A DNA stretch of 64,000 nucleotides from Roseibium aggregatum IAM 12614. Lineage in GTDB: Bacteria; Pseudomonadota; Alphaproteobacteria; Rhizobiales; Stappiaceae. Within the stretch, counting starts at the first letter, position 1; each line of letters opens with the position of its first letter. This document shows positions 35,475-44,036 of this stretch, one piece after another. The stretch is from NCBI RefSeq assembly GCF_000168975.1, contig NZ_AAUW01000017.1, positions 62,001-126,000 on the forward strand, written 5' to 3'. A program made the position numbers and the translations under genes. The notes below the pieces were generated by a model. The model was given only the letters and a program-made list of their open reading frames with translations. It made no database searches and was not told the origin of the DNA.

Positions 35475-36695
35475 ATGGCGCATGGTGACATCAAAAAAGT
35501 CGTGCTGGCCTATTCCGGCGGCCTCGACACCTCCATCATCCTGAAATGGCTGCAGACCGAACTGGGCTGCGAAGTGGTGACCTTCACTGCCGACCTCGGC
35601 CAGGGCGAGGAACTGGAGCCGGCGCGCAAGAAAGCCGAAATGCTCGGCATCAAGGAAATCTACATCGACGACCTGCGCGAGGAATTCATCCGCGACTTCG
35701 TCTTCCCGATGTTCCGCGCCAATGCCGTCTATGAAGGCGTTTACCTGCTCGGCACCTCCATCGCCCGGCCGCTGATTTCAAAGCGGCTGATCGAGATCGC
35801 CAAGGAAACCGGCGCCGATGCGATTGCCCATGGTGCCACAGGCAAGGGCAACGACCAGGTTCGTTTCGAACTGTCCGCCTACGCCCTGAACCCGGATATC
35901 AAGGTGATCGCCCCGTGGCGCGACTGGACCTTCAAGTCCCGGACCGATCTTCTGGAATTCGCCGAACAGCACCAGATCCCGGTTCCGAAGGACAAGCGCG
36001 GCGAAGCTCCGTTCTCCGTCGACGCCAACATGCTGCACTCCTCTTCGGAAGGCAAAGTGCTGGAAGATCCGGCCGAGGAAGCACCAAATTACGTGTTCCA
36101 GCGCACGGTTGACCCGACCGAAGCTCCGGACGAAGTCACCTATATCGAGATCGGCTTCGAAAAGGGCGACGCTGTCTCCCTCAACGGCGAGAAGATGTCT
36201 CCGGCAACGCTCTTCGCAAAGCTCAACGACTATGGCCGCGACAACGGCATCGGCCGTCTCGACATGGTCGAGAACCGTTTCGTCGGCATGAAGAGCCGCG
36301 GTATCTACGAAACGCCGGGTGGCACCATCCTCCTGACGGCGCACCGCGCCATGGAATCCATCACGCTCGACCGCGGTGCCTCGCACCTGAAGGACGAACT
36401 GATGCCGCGTTACGCCGAGCTGATCTACAACGGCTTCTGGTTCTCGCCGGAGCGCGAAATGCTGCAGGCCCTGATCGACAAGAGCCAGGAGCACGTCACC
36501 GGCTCCGTCAGGCTGAAGCTCTACAAGGGCAACGTCATCCTCGTCGGCCGGTCCTCGCCCTATTCGCTCTATTCCGAAGAGCTGGTCACCTTCGAGGACG
36601 ACCAGGGTGCTTACGACCAGAAGGACGCCGCCGGCTTCATCAAGCTGAATGCCCTGCGCCTGCGTACCCTCGCCAAGCGCGACCGGATCGGCTGA
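35475..36695 (+). CDS. argG: Argininosuccinate synthase
   Basis: A 406-residue enzyme joining citrulline and aspartate with ATP in arginine synthesis. The ATP-binding P-loop [11 protein letters not shown] (about 10-20), [16 protein letters not shown] and the tetramerisation tail are present. The ATG at 35475 gives the standard family N-terminus, although the ribosome-binding site is weak. Its transcription terminator is the hairpin 36714-36761, which lies inside the next gene. Confidence 0.96.
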   Translation: MAHGDIKKVVLAYSGGLDTSIILKWLQTELGCEVVTFTADLGQGEELEPARKKAEMLGIKEIYIDDLREEFIRDFVFPMFRANAVYEGVYLLGTSIARPLISKRLIEIAKETGADAIAHGATGKGNDQVRFELSAYALNPDIKVIAPWRDWTFKSRTDLLEFAEQHQIPVPKDKRGEAPFSVDANMLHSSSEGKVLEDPAEEAPNYVFQRTVDPTEAPDEVTYIEIGFEKGDAVSLNGEKMSPATLFAKLNDYGRDNGIGRLDMVENRFVGMKSRGIYETPGGTILLTAHRAMESITLDRGASHLKDELMPRYAELIYNGFWFSPEREMLQALIDKSQEHVTGSVRLKLYKGNVILVGRSSPYSLYSEELVTFEDDQGAYDQKDAAGFIKLNALRLRTLAKRDRIG

Positions 36696-36705
36696 GATCT
36701 CTGAC

Positions 36706-37389
36706 ATGACAAGACCGGCGGCAGCAAAGCTCGAACAGGACCTTGCTGCCGCCGGTTTTTTGTTGCTCGGCGGCTTTGCGCCGGACGACAGTGTTGCGGT
36801 TCCACCTCTTGCCAGCGGCAAGCAGGCCCGAAGCCTTCTGTTGATCGGCAGCACCGGCCCCTCGATCTGGCCGCACATGACGGCAAGTCCGGAATACAGG
36901 AGCGGCCAACCCGACCCGCTCGACCGCTACACGCGGCGCAGCCTTTTGGAACTTGCCGAGGCATCCGGCTACGAACCGGTGTTTCCCTTCGAAGGCCCGC
37001 CCTATTACCCGTTCCAGCAATGGGCGATGAAGTGCGGCGGCTTCTCCCAAAGCCCCCTCGGCGTCCTCGCCCACCGCACTTACGGCCCCTGGGCCGGTTT
37101 CCGTGCGGCTTTTCTCACCGCTGAAGCCTATGCCGGGCCGGAACCGGCCGTGATGGATGGCCCCTGCCCGACCTGCACCGACGCCCCTTGCCTCACGGTT
37201 TGCCCGGTCGGTGCCGTTACGGTGCACGAAGGCTACAAGGTCACTGACTGCCGAAACCATCTGGCGACCAGCCGCGACCTGGATTGCTGGTCGGGCTGCC
37301 TGGCAAGACAGGCCTGTCCCTTTGGCCAGGAACACCGGCAAAGCCAGGCAACGGCCGGGTTTCATATGGAGAGTTTCCTGGGGCTTTAA
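36706..37389 (+). CDS. QueG-like ferredoxin-domain protein
   Basis: 227 residues with a C-terminal ferredoxin region related to the iron-sulfur half of epoxyqueuosine reductase. Cysteines lie in CPTCTDAPCLTVCPVGAV (about 147-164), then C (VTDCRNH), C (DCWSGC) and ARQACPFG. It lacks the B12-binding half of full QueG, so it is probably a separate electron-transfer or reductase paralogue. Codons 4-19 coincide with the stem-loop of the argG terminator, so expression needs read-through, its own promoter upstream, or translation that melts the hairpin. Confidence 0.7.
   Translation: MTRPAAAKLEQDLAAAGFLLLGGFAPDDSVAVPPLASGKQARSLLLIGSTGPSIWPHMTASPEYRSGQPDPLDRYTRRSLLELAEASGYEPVFPFEGPPYYPFQQWAMKCGGFSQSPLGVLAHRTYGPWAGFRAAFLTAEAYAGPEPAVMDGPCPTCTDAPCLTVCPVGAVTVHEGYKVTDCRNHLATSRDLDCWSGCLARQACPFGQEHRQSQATAGFHMESFLGL
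36714..36761 (+). terminator. Strong intrinsic terminator embedded in a coding start
   Basis: A 14-bp perfect stem (36714-36727 with 36743-36756) and 15-base loop are followed at once by six T (36756-36761). It is 18 bases after the argG stop and 8 bases after the next gene's ATG. Confidence 0.88.
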
Positions 37390-37428
37390 TTGCTAGTTTT
37401 GAAGTAGCGACGTTAAATGGTGGCTTCC

Positions 37429-38457
37429 TCAATGCCTACATTGCTCAGTGCCAAAGAGGCCCCGATAACAGGGACGCCGGGCATTCAGCACCGAGACGGC
37501 CACGGCCAAAGCACCGCCAGCAAAGAGGTCGACAAAGTAATGACCGCCGAACACCGGGGTTGCGGCTATCATGGTCACCGCGAACAATGTCACCAACCAG
37601 AACCAGCGTGTCTTGTAGAAGCCCGCGATTAGCAAGATGCCCCCAGCAGTATGGAACGATGGAAAGGCAGCAAGCCCTTCTGCGTCGAGAAGATTGACCG
37701 TAGCGCCGGATGGTTCTCGCAAGGCAAGAAGTTGTTCCACATGAGCAATACCAGGAACGCTGCTGAAACCGTCGATATGGGCTACATCGCCAAAATAGTA
37801 GGCGACGGTGGCGACCGCAGGGAAAAACATCGCTATTGAAACCGACACCGTTGCGGTGATCAAAAATATTTCGCAAAAATAGCGCGCTCGAGCAGGCCTT
37901 CCCATCAGAATCAGTGCGAGAAAACCAAACAGACTGGCACCGTCGAACCCGATATAGGCAATATGCAAAATCTTGTTCAGCAGAAAGTTATGCTGGACGA
38001 ACGTGAAATAGGCCATCCAGTCGAACCCGAGCACCTTGTCCCAGTTATCAAGGAGAGGATCCGCAAGAGGAAACACTACGCTCATGGTCAAGTGGTTGAA
38101 GATACGCAACGTTGCCAGGGCGACGAATATGAAAACAATGCCTTTGAGTAACAGCTGCATCCGTTCCCGGAAAACGTCTGGAAATGTCCCCCGGAGTTTG
38201 ATGTAGCAACTCAGCAGCGCGCAGACCGTGATGATCCCCCCGAACAAAATTAGTGACTTGGGATCGACGCGCGCCGTAACAAGCGTTTGAAGAACGAGCG
38301 TTGTGCCGATGACAACACTCATGAGAACAACATTGAGAACACCTGGAAAAGGCAGACTTTGTGTTTGAAAGGGCGCAGCCTCCTCGAGAGAGGCTGTCTG
38401 CGCTTGAGCAGGCGGGTCAAAATCGCCTTCATTTTTCAATCCCAGAGCGGAAGACAT
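37429..38457 (-). CDS. PAP2-superfamily membrane protein
   Basis: 342 residues with about seven to eight hydrophobic helices. The phosphatase motif is split as in the family: AFPSFHTAGG (about residue 265) and GGHYFVDLFAG (about residue 306), carrying the catalytic histidines and Asp. It is probably a lipid phosphatase or an inositol-phosphorylceramide-synthase-like transferase. Codon use is visibly more AT-rich than in argG or folP, suggesting recent acquisition. It has no clear operon partner. Confidence 0.8.
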   Translation of the reverse strand: MSSALGLKNEGDFDPPAQAQTASLEEAAPFQTQSLPFPGVLNVVLMSVVIGTTLVLQTLVTARVDPKSLILFGGIITVCALLSCYIKLRGTFPDVFRERMQLLLKGIVFIFVALATLRIFNHLTMSVVFPLADPLLDNWDKVLGFDWMAYFTFVQHNFLLNKILHIAYIGFDGASLFGFLALILMGRPARARYFCEIFLITATVSVSIAMFFPAVATVAYYFGDVAHIDGFSSVPGIAHVEQLLALREPSGATVNLLDAEGLAAFPSFHTAGGILLIAGFYKTRWFWLVTLFAVTMIAATPVFGGHYFVDLFAGGALAVAVSVLNARRPCYRGLFGTEQCRH

Positions 38458-38544
38458 GTCCGCAGCACCCCGCGCAACGCATTTACAGGTTGGCGTTTTT
38501 CTATAGCTGATAGGCTTAAGATCAGGTTTCTTTCAGTTGTTCTG

Positions 38545-39060
38545 TCAACCGTCCAGCCTCACCACCCCATCCTGATCCGGGCAGGTTTCCAGTGCCTCCA
38601 TCGCGGTGCGGCCGTCGCCCAGCGGGGCGTCGGGCCAGATTTCGGCGAGCGGGATGAGAACGAAGGCGCGGTCGCCCATGCGCGGGTGCGGGATTTCCAG
38701 GTCGTTTTCCGCAACCCTTTGCAGGCCGTAGATCAGAACATCGATATCCAGCGTCCGCGGCCCCCAGCGCACATCGCGCACGCGCCCGAGTTCGGTCTCG
38801 ATATCCAGACACCGGTTCAATAGCGCCTGCGGGCTCAAGGTGGTGTCGATCACCACGCAGCAATTGCGGAAATCATCCTGCGGCACCGGCCCCCACGGCG
38901 GCGTGCGGTAGTCGGAAGAACGCGAGACCAGCATGATGCCGGGGGTTGCCTCCAGGCGGCGGATGGCTTCGTCCAGGTTGGCCTTCGGATCTCCAAGGTT
39001 GGATCCGAGCCCCAGCGCACAGCGGGTCGGGGCATCAGCCATCGCAGTATCGGCATTCAT
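38545..39060 (-). CDS. folK: 2-amino-4-hydroxy-6-hydroxymethyldihydropteridine pyrophosphokinase
   Basis: 171 residues. HPPK motifs LGLGSNLGDP (about 17-26), YRTPPWGPVPQDDFRNCCV (about 50-68), and WGPRTLDIDVLIYG then PHPRMGDRAFVL are complete. It activates the pterin for FolP. Its ATG overlaps the folP stop by 4 bases; folB, often between them, is absent. Confidence 0.93.
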   Translation of the reverse strand: MNADTAMADAPTRCALGLGSNLGDPKANLDEAIRRLEATPGIMLVSRSSDYRTPPWGPVPQDDFRNCCVVIDTTLSPQALLNRCLDIETELGRVRDVRWGPRTLDIDVLIYGLQRVAENDLEIPHPRMGDRAFVLIPLAEIWPDAPLGDGRTAMEALETCPDQDGVVRLDG

Positions 39061-39896
39061 TCGACAGGGTTCCGTTCCAGGCGGGTTGCCTCGATCATAC
39101 GCACGCAATCGGCATGTGGACTTACGTCATGCGCCCGCACAATCGCGGCCCCCTTCAACATGGCTGTCATGTGAACGGCAACGGACCCGAACAGCCGGTC
39201 TTCCGTCTCCGCTTCCAGCACCGCGCCGATCATGCGCTTGCGCGACGCACCGGCCAAAAGCGGCAGGCCGTGTTTCTGCAGTGTTTCGAAACGGTTCAGG
39301 ACGATGAAATTCTGGTTGATGGTCTTGCCGAAGCCGAAGCCTGGATCCAGGATCTGCTTGTCCCTTGCGATTCCGGCCTTTTCCGCCAGGTTCATCGAAG
39401 TTTCGAAGAACCGGTCGATGTCCGACAGAATGTCCAGTCCAGCGTCAGCCGCAAGACGATTATGCATCATAACCACATGGACGCCGGCCTCGGCAACGAC
39501 GTCCGCCATGGCCGGGTCCTTTTGCAGGCCCCACACATCATTGACGATGAGCGCCCCTGCCGCGCAGGCCCGGCGCGCGATCTCCGCCTTGTAGGTGTCG
39601 ATGGAAACCGGCGTCCCCATCGCGATCACCTGATCCAGGATCGGATCGAGCCGCGACCATTCCAGATCCAGCGGTACTGGTTCCGAACCCGGCCGCGTGC
39701 TTTCGCCGCCGACATCCAGAATGTCGGCCCCTTCCAGAATCATTTCCTGCGCGCGCCGCAAGGCGGCATCCGCATTCGCGTGGCGCCCGCCATCGGAAAA
39801 GGAATCCGGGGTCACGTTCAGGATCCCCATCACGTGGGGGCGTTGGCTTCCGGCGTCGAAACGCGGCGGCTCATAGGCTGTCGGGGTCGGCATCAT
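39057..39896 (-). CDS. folP: Dihydropteroate synthase
   Basis: 279 residues, a TIM barrel joining pterin pyrophosphate with p-aminobenzoate. VMGILNVTPDSFSDGG (about 22-37), DVGGESTRPG, PVSIDTYKAEIA, NDVWG, LDPGFGFGKT and GASRKRMIG are present. The start ATG-ATG at 39896 follows AGGACG. It is coupled to folK. Confidence 0.94.
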   Translation of the reverse strand: MMPTPTAYEPPRFDAGSQRPHVMGILNVTPDSFSDGGRHANADAALRRAQEMILEGADILDVGGESTRPGSEPVPLDLEWSRLDPILDQVIAMGTPVSIDTYKAEIARRACAAGALIVNDVWGLQKDPAMADVVAEAGVHVVMMHNRLAADAGLDILSDIDRFFETSMNLAEKAGIARDKQILDPGFGFGKTINQNFIVLNRFETLQKHGLPLLAGASRKRMIGAVLEAETEDRLFGSVAVHMTAMLKGAAIVRAHDVSPHADCVRMIEATRLERNPVE

Positions 39897-40185
39897 GGCG
39901 TCCTTTTGACGGTCAGGCACGTGTTTGGCGCGTCTGGCACCGACGGTCAAGCGGCACTAAAACGACCTCGCCCTGCTTGACCCCACCCCAAGGCTGTGGA
40001 CGATCACGATTTGGAAGCAATTTGGAGGTTCAATCGTTCCGTAGCGGTTTTCTGCAATCCGAACACACCGTCATCAAAAATTCGGGAAACGGTCTTGGAA
40101 CGGACATCCGTCTGTCACGGAGCTTCAGCACCTGATGTTTCGCCAAGGGACGCGCCCCAGCGGTCCCCAGCCACGGAGCTTTAAA

Positions 40186-41760
40186 ATGTCTTCAACTGTT
40201 TCTCGACGCAATTTCCTCAAATCATCGGTCGCCACCGGTCTCGTGCTGGCTTCGCCGCTGGCCATGCCGGGCCTGTCGCGCGCCGCCTCGCGCCCGCAGA
40301 TCACCCACGGTCTGCAATCCGGCGATGTTGACGCCAATTCCGGCATGATCTGGGCCCGCTCGGACCGCCCGGCGCAAATGCTGGTGGAAGTCGACACCAC
40401 CGGCACTTTCGAAACGCCGCGCCGGCTCGCCCCGATCAATGCGCTTCCCGATTCGGATTTCGCCGTCAAACGGCTGCTTGAAAACCTCCCGTCCGATCAG
40501 GACATCTTCTACCGCGTCGCCTTTGCCGACCTGAATGACGTCAATGCGGTGTCAGAGCCGATGACCGGCCGCTTCCGCACGGCTCCCGCCTCCCGCCGCA
40601 ACATCCGTTTCGCCTGGTCGGGCGACACTGCCGGCCAGGGCTGGGGGATCGATACCGACCGCGGCGGCATGAAAACCTATGCCACCATGGCAAAGCATCA
40701 GCCGGACTTCTTCATCCACTCCGGCGACACGATTTATGCCGATGGCCCGGTGAAGGAGACCGTCGAGCTGAAGGACGGCACCATCTGGAAGAACATCGTC
40801 ACGGAAGAAAAATCCAAAGTTGCCGAAACGCTGGAAGAATATCGCGGCCAGTGGAAATACAATCTCCTGGACGAGAACCTCAAGGCGTTCAACGCACAAG
40901 TCCCGACCTTCTTCCAGTGGGACGACCACGAGGTCGTCAACAACTGGTCGTCCTCCAAGGATCTGCTGTCCGACGACCGTTACAGCGAAAAGAACATCCA
41001 CCTGCTGGCCGCCCGTGCCGGCCGGGCTTTCCACGAACTGACCCCGATCCGCTACACACCGGCCGAACCGGGCCGCGTCTACCGCAAGATCGCCTATGGT
41101 CCGCTGCTGGATGTGTTCTTCCTGGACCTGCGCTCCTATCGCGGCCCGAACGGCGCCTCGATGGAAGACAGCATGACGCCGGATTCCCGCATCCTTGGCG
41201 CCGAGCAGCTTGCCTGGCTGAAGCGTGAACTGCTGAATTCCAACGCCACCTGGAAGGTCATCGCCTGCGACATGCCGATCGGCCTGATCGTCTGGGACAA
41301 CTGGAAAGACCAGGCAGGTGCCGAAGCCGTCGCCAACGGCGATCATGGCGCTCCGAAAGGCCGCGAACTGGAATTTGCCGATCTGCTGCGCTTCATCAAG
41401 ACAGCCGACATCGACAACATCGTCTGGCTGACCGCCGACGTGCACTACACCGCCGCGCACTACTACAATCCGGACAAGGCCCAGTTCCAGGACTTCAAAC
41501 CCTTCTGGGAATTCGTCTCCGGCCCGATCCATGCAGGCACCTTCGGCCCGAATGATCTCGACATGACCTTCGGTCCGGAACTGAAATACATCAAGGCACC
41601 GACCGCCGAACAGGGCGCCAACCTGCCGCCGTCCATGGGGCTTCAGTTCTTCGGCCTGGTCGACATCGACGGCCAGAGCGAACAGCTCACCGTTCGCCTG
41701 ATGGACCGCGACGACGTCGAACTGCACACCGTCACGCTGGATCCGGTTCGCAAGGCCTGA
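40186..41760 (+). CDS. phoD: PhoD-family alkaline phosphatase, Tat-exported
   Basis: 524 residues. The twin-arginine signal SRRNFLKSS (about 6-14) starts the chain. The PhoD domain includes ITHGLQSGDV (about 38), SGDTAGQGWG, HSGDTIYADGP and WDDHEVVNNW, the metal-binding segments. It is a periplasmic or secreted Ca/Fe phosphatase that would recover phosphate from organic esters. GGAG precedes the ATG. A strong terminator follows. A Pho-box half-site-like CTGTCAC lies at 40112-40118 but the second half does not match. Confidence 0.9.
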   Translation: MSSTVSRRNFLKSSVATGLVLASPLAMPGLSRAASRPQITHGLQSGDVDANSGMIWARSDRPAQMLVEVDTTGTFETPRRLAPINALPDSDFAVKRLLENLPSDQDIFYRVAFADLNDVNAVSEPMTGRFRTAPASRRNIRFAWSGDTAGQGWGIDTDRGGMKTYATMAKHQPDFFIHSGDTIYADGPVKETVELKDGTIWKNIVTEEKSKVAETLEEYRGQWKYNLLDENLKAFNAQVPTFFQWDDHEVVNNWSSSKDLLSDDRYSEKNIHLLAARAGRAFHELTPIRYTPAEPGRVYRKIAYGPLLDVFFLDLRSYRGPNGASMEDSMTPDSRILGAEQLAWLKRELLNSNATWKVIACDMPIGLIVWDNWKDQAGAEAVANGDHGAPKGRELEFADLLRFIKTADIDNIVWLTADVHYTAAHYYNPDKAQFQDFKPFWEFVSGPIHAGTFGPNDLDMTFGPELKYIKAPTAEQGANLPPSMGLQFFGLVDIDGQSEQLTVRLMDRDDVELHTVTLDPVRKA

Positions 41761-41781
41761 TCAAGTTTTTCAAACAAAGAG

Positions 41782-41810
41782 CGGGCCGGGAAACCGGCCC
41801 GTTTGTTTTT
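41782..41810 (+). terminator. Intrinsic terminator of phoD
   Basis: CGGGCCGG (41782-41789) pairs with CCGGCCCG (41794-41801), followed by a T-rich run. Confidence 0.85.
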
Positions 41811-41880
41811 CCATTCTCCCGCCCGCGCCGCGTCTCCATTCTCCCGAAAGGTCTCGGGCGAGGCAGCGTCAGGGAATTGA

Positions 41881-41905
41881 TTGCCGGATCAAGTCCGGCA
41901 ATGAC
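41881..41905. repeat. Palindromic repeat family 2, copy 1
   Basis: TTGCCGGATCAAGTCCGGCA plus AATGAC-type flank. The second copy at 42094-42118 differs at three positions; the palindrome GCCGGAT...TCCGGC is kept in both. Confidence 0.75.
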
Positions 41906-42093
41906 GGAGAAGTTGGCAATTTGCCGGGAAAGCAGTCTTTGCCTGCCCGGCATATGACAGCGAATTTCCCGCAATGTCGCAATCATCCATCTACCCCTCA
42001 CCCGCCCGCGTCATGCCATGGCTCGACCATGGCTTCCATGCCGTTTCGCCAGCCGCAGGAAAGACCCGTCCTGAGGCAATATCACGACATCGT

Positions 42094-42118
42094 TTGCCGG
42101 ATCAGATCCGGCAGTGAC
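42094..42118. repeat. Palindromic repeat family 2, copy 2
   Basis: Second copy of the element at 41881-41905, in the same orientation, 213 bases away. Confidence 0.75.
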
Positions 42119-42163
42119 AGAAAGGGGACCGGAAGAAAGAGCGAGCGGAAGCGTTCCGAGCGC

Positions 42164-43375
42164 CTACTCCGCCGCCGCCGGTTGCGGGATCTGGCTGCGC
42201 AGGATCAGGTAGACAATGATGCCGACGATAGGCATGCCCGGCAGAATGTAGGCAAGGCCGAGGATCGGTTCGCCAAGCGCTGCAATCAAGAGGCTGGCGA
42301 CGATACCGCCGCCGAACTGAAGGAAGCCGAGCATGGACGACGCCGAGCCTGCAATGTGCGGGAAGGGCGCCATGGATTCGGTAAAGCTTGCCGGCAAAAC
42401 CAGCGCCAGCGCGAATGTGAACAGCGCCACTGGCCCCATCACAGTCAGGATCGTCGGCTCATGGGTCAGCGTCACGTAGCACATCAGCGACGAAGCCACG
42501 ACCCACATGCCAAGCCCATAGGGCACCAGCTTGCGGGCTTCGATGAAGCGCAGCAGACGGCCGGTCAAGATGGTGCCTGAGATGAATGAACCCGACTGGA
42601 TGATCATTGTCAGACCGAAGGCTGACGGTGTCAGGCCCACTTCATAGATCAGGATGAAGGGCAGAACGGTCGCGAGCGCATAAAGGTTGCCGAGGCCGAA
42701 ACCGATGAGAAGGCTTGGCGCCAGGAACCTCGGGTCCTTCAGCAAGGTGGTGTAATTGATCGCCAGTTGCCGCGGATTGAGGTGATGCTTGCCGGGCCTG
42801 GGATTGGTTTCGACCTGAAAGACGAGCACGGCAACCATGAGCAAGGCGCCGTAGATCACCATGCACCAGAACACTTCCTGCCAGCCGAACAGTTCCAGCA
42901 CGATGCCGCCGATGGTGGGCGAGATCGCCGGGCCGAGAGCCAGCATCATCGCAATCGTGTTCATGATCTTGGCGGAGGCCTGTCCGGTGAACTGATCGCG
43001 GACAATGGCACGCGAGACCGCGATGCCTACCGCTGCTCCGACACCCTGAAGCGCACGGGCAAATACCATGAATTCGACAGTCGGAGAGAAGGTCGCCAGC
43101 ACGCTGGAGACCAGGTAAAGGATCAGGAAACCGATCGTGACCGGCTTGCGTCCGAAAGCGTCCGTCAGCGGCCCGCAAACGAGCTGCGTGACGGCAAAAC
43201 CGGCGAAATAGGCTGTCAGCGTGAGTTTGACCGCCGAGTCGGTTGTGCCAAAGGCTTCAACGAGGGCCGGCATGGCCGGTGTGTAAAGCGCCATCGAAAT
43301 GGGGCCGATGGCAACGAGCCCGGCCCCAAGCAGTGAAGTGCGTCTTGCGCTCATGATAGAGCTGTCGGCAGTCAT
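42164..43375 (-). CDS. MFS drug/metabolite exporter (DHA1, Bcr/CflA type)
   Basis: 403 residues with about 12 helices. PISMALYTPAMPAL (helix 1), the loop 2-3 motif GPLTDAFGRKPV and the antiporter-type helix 4-5 region RALQGVGAAVGIAVSRAIVRD mark the Bcr/CflA subgroup of proton-driven exporters. It overlaps the upstream MarR gene by 4 bases (ATGA), so the regulator probably controls it. Confidence 0.9.
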   Translation of the reverse strand: MTADSSIMSARRTSLLGAGLVAIGPISMALYTPAMPALVEAFGTTDSAVKLTLTAYFAGFAVTQLVCGPLTDAFGRKPVTIGFLILYLVSSVLATFSPTVEFMVFARALQGVGAAVGIAVSRAIVRDQFTGQASAKIMNTIAMMLALGPAISPTIGGIVLELFGWQEVFWCMVIYGALLMVAVLVFQVETNPRPGKHHLNPRQLAINYTTLLKDPRFLAPSLLIGFGLGNLYALATVLPFILIYEVGLTPSAFGLTMIIQSGSFISGTILTGRLLRFIEARKLVPYGLGMWVVASSLMCYVTLTHEPTILTVMGPVALFTFALALVLPASFTESMAPFPHIAGSASSMLGFLQFGGGIVASLLIAALGEPILGLAYILPGMPIVGIIVYLILRSQIPQPAAAE

Positions 43376-43833
43376 TTCTGTTTCCCTTTGGAAACCTCCT
43401 GCAGCAGGCTGTCCTTCATCGTCTGCAGCAGCGCTTCCAGTATCTGCCGTTGATCGGCGGGGATGTCCTCGAGCGCCTTGGAGCGCACCTCTTGCAGGGC
43501 AGTCCCAATTCTTTCAAGCAAAGGATCGGCCAACGGTGTCAGCTCGATCATCTTGGCCCGGCGGTCATTCGGATCCTGGCAGCGTTTTATCAATCCGGCT
43601 TTTTCGAGTGTGTCGAGATAACCGACCAGGGTCATCGGTTCGACATACATTGCATCCGCCAAAACAGCCTGCCGTTGACCAGGAAGACGCCAGACATAAA
43701 ACAACGTACGCGCCTCGCCGGCGGTCAGACCAGTATCGACCTTGGATAACTCCGCTTCGAAGTTCCGCCGCAGCAACCGTGCCAGATCAACGACCAGCAT
43801 GGTGATGCCGACATTCGGAGTAGGAAGTCCCAT
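43372..43833 (-). CDS. MarR-family transcriptional regulator
   Basis: 153 residues with a winged helix (LTAGEARTLFYVWRLPGQRQAVLADAMYVEPMTLVGYLDTLEKAGLI with wing RCQDPNDRRAKM, about residues 36-95). It is co-translated with the MFS exporter. A clear palindrome lies 15 bases upstream of its start, arguing for autorepression released by a small toxic compound, as in MarR systems. Confidence 0.9.
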   Translation of the reverse strand: MGLPTPNVGITMLVVDLARLLRRNFEAELSKVDTGLTAGEARTLFYVWRLPGQRQAVLADAMYVEPMTLVGYLDTLEKAGLIKRCQDPNDRRAKMIELTPLADPLLERIGTALQEVRSKALEDIPADQRQILEALLQTMKDSLLQEVSKGKQK

Positions 43834-43848
43834 CGCCGCCTCATTTTA

Positions 43849-43863
43849 GTAAGGTTACCTTAC
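43849..43863. promoter_or_regulatory. MarR-type operator candidate
   Basis: GTAAGGTTACCTTAC: perfect 7-bp arms with one central base, 15 bases upstream of the MarR start codon. Confidence 0.65.
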
Positions 43864-44036
43864 GAATATGGCGCTTCTGGAACCGCTGTCAATGCGCAGA
43901 AGTGACATTGCATTGCACAATCCCCTCGCGCCACGTATAAAGGCGCCAAATTCGGCGCAGATGCCGTTCCATAGCAAATCAACTTCCAGACAAGCTGCGG
44001 GTCCCCAAGGGCCCGTTCTGTCTTTTGGAGCCACTC

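Larger units (their letters stand above)
41761..42163. other. Repeat-rich intergenic region
   Basis: About 400 bases between convergent genes with no supported gene. It holds the phoD terminator, two copies of a palindromic repeat (41881-41905 and 42094-42118), and an inverted GCCATGG/CCATGGC pair around 42018-42034. Confidence 0.7.

Noticed and set aside
40112-40129. Pho box upstream of phoD
   Set aside because: One half (CTGTCAC) matches the consensus; the second, 11 bases on, does not.
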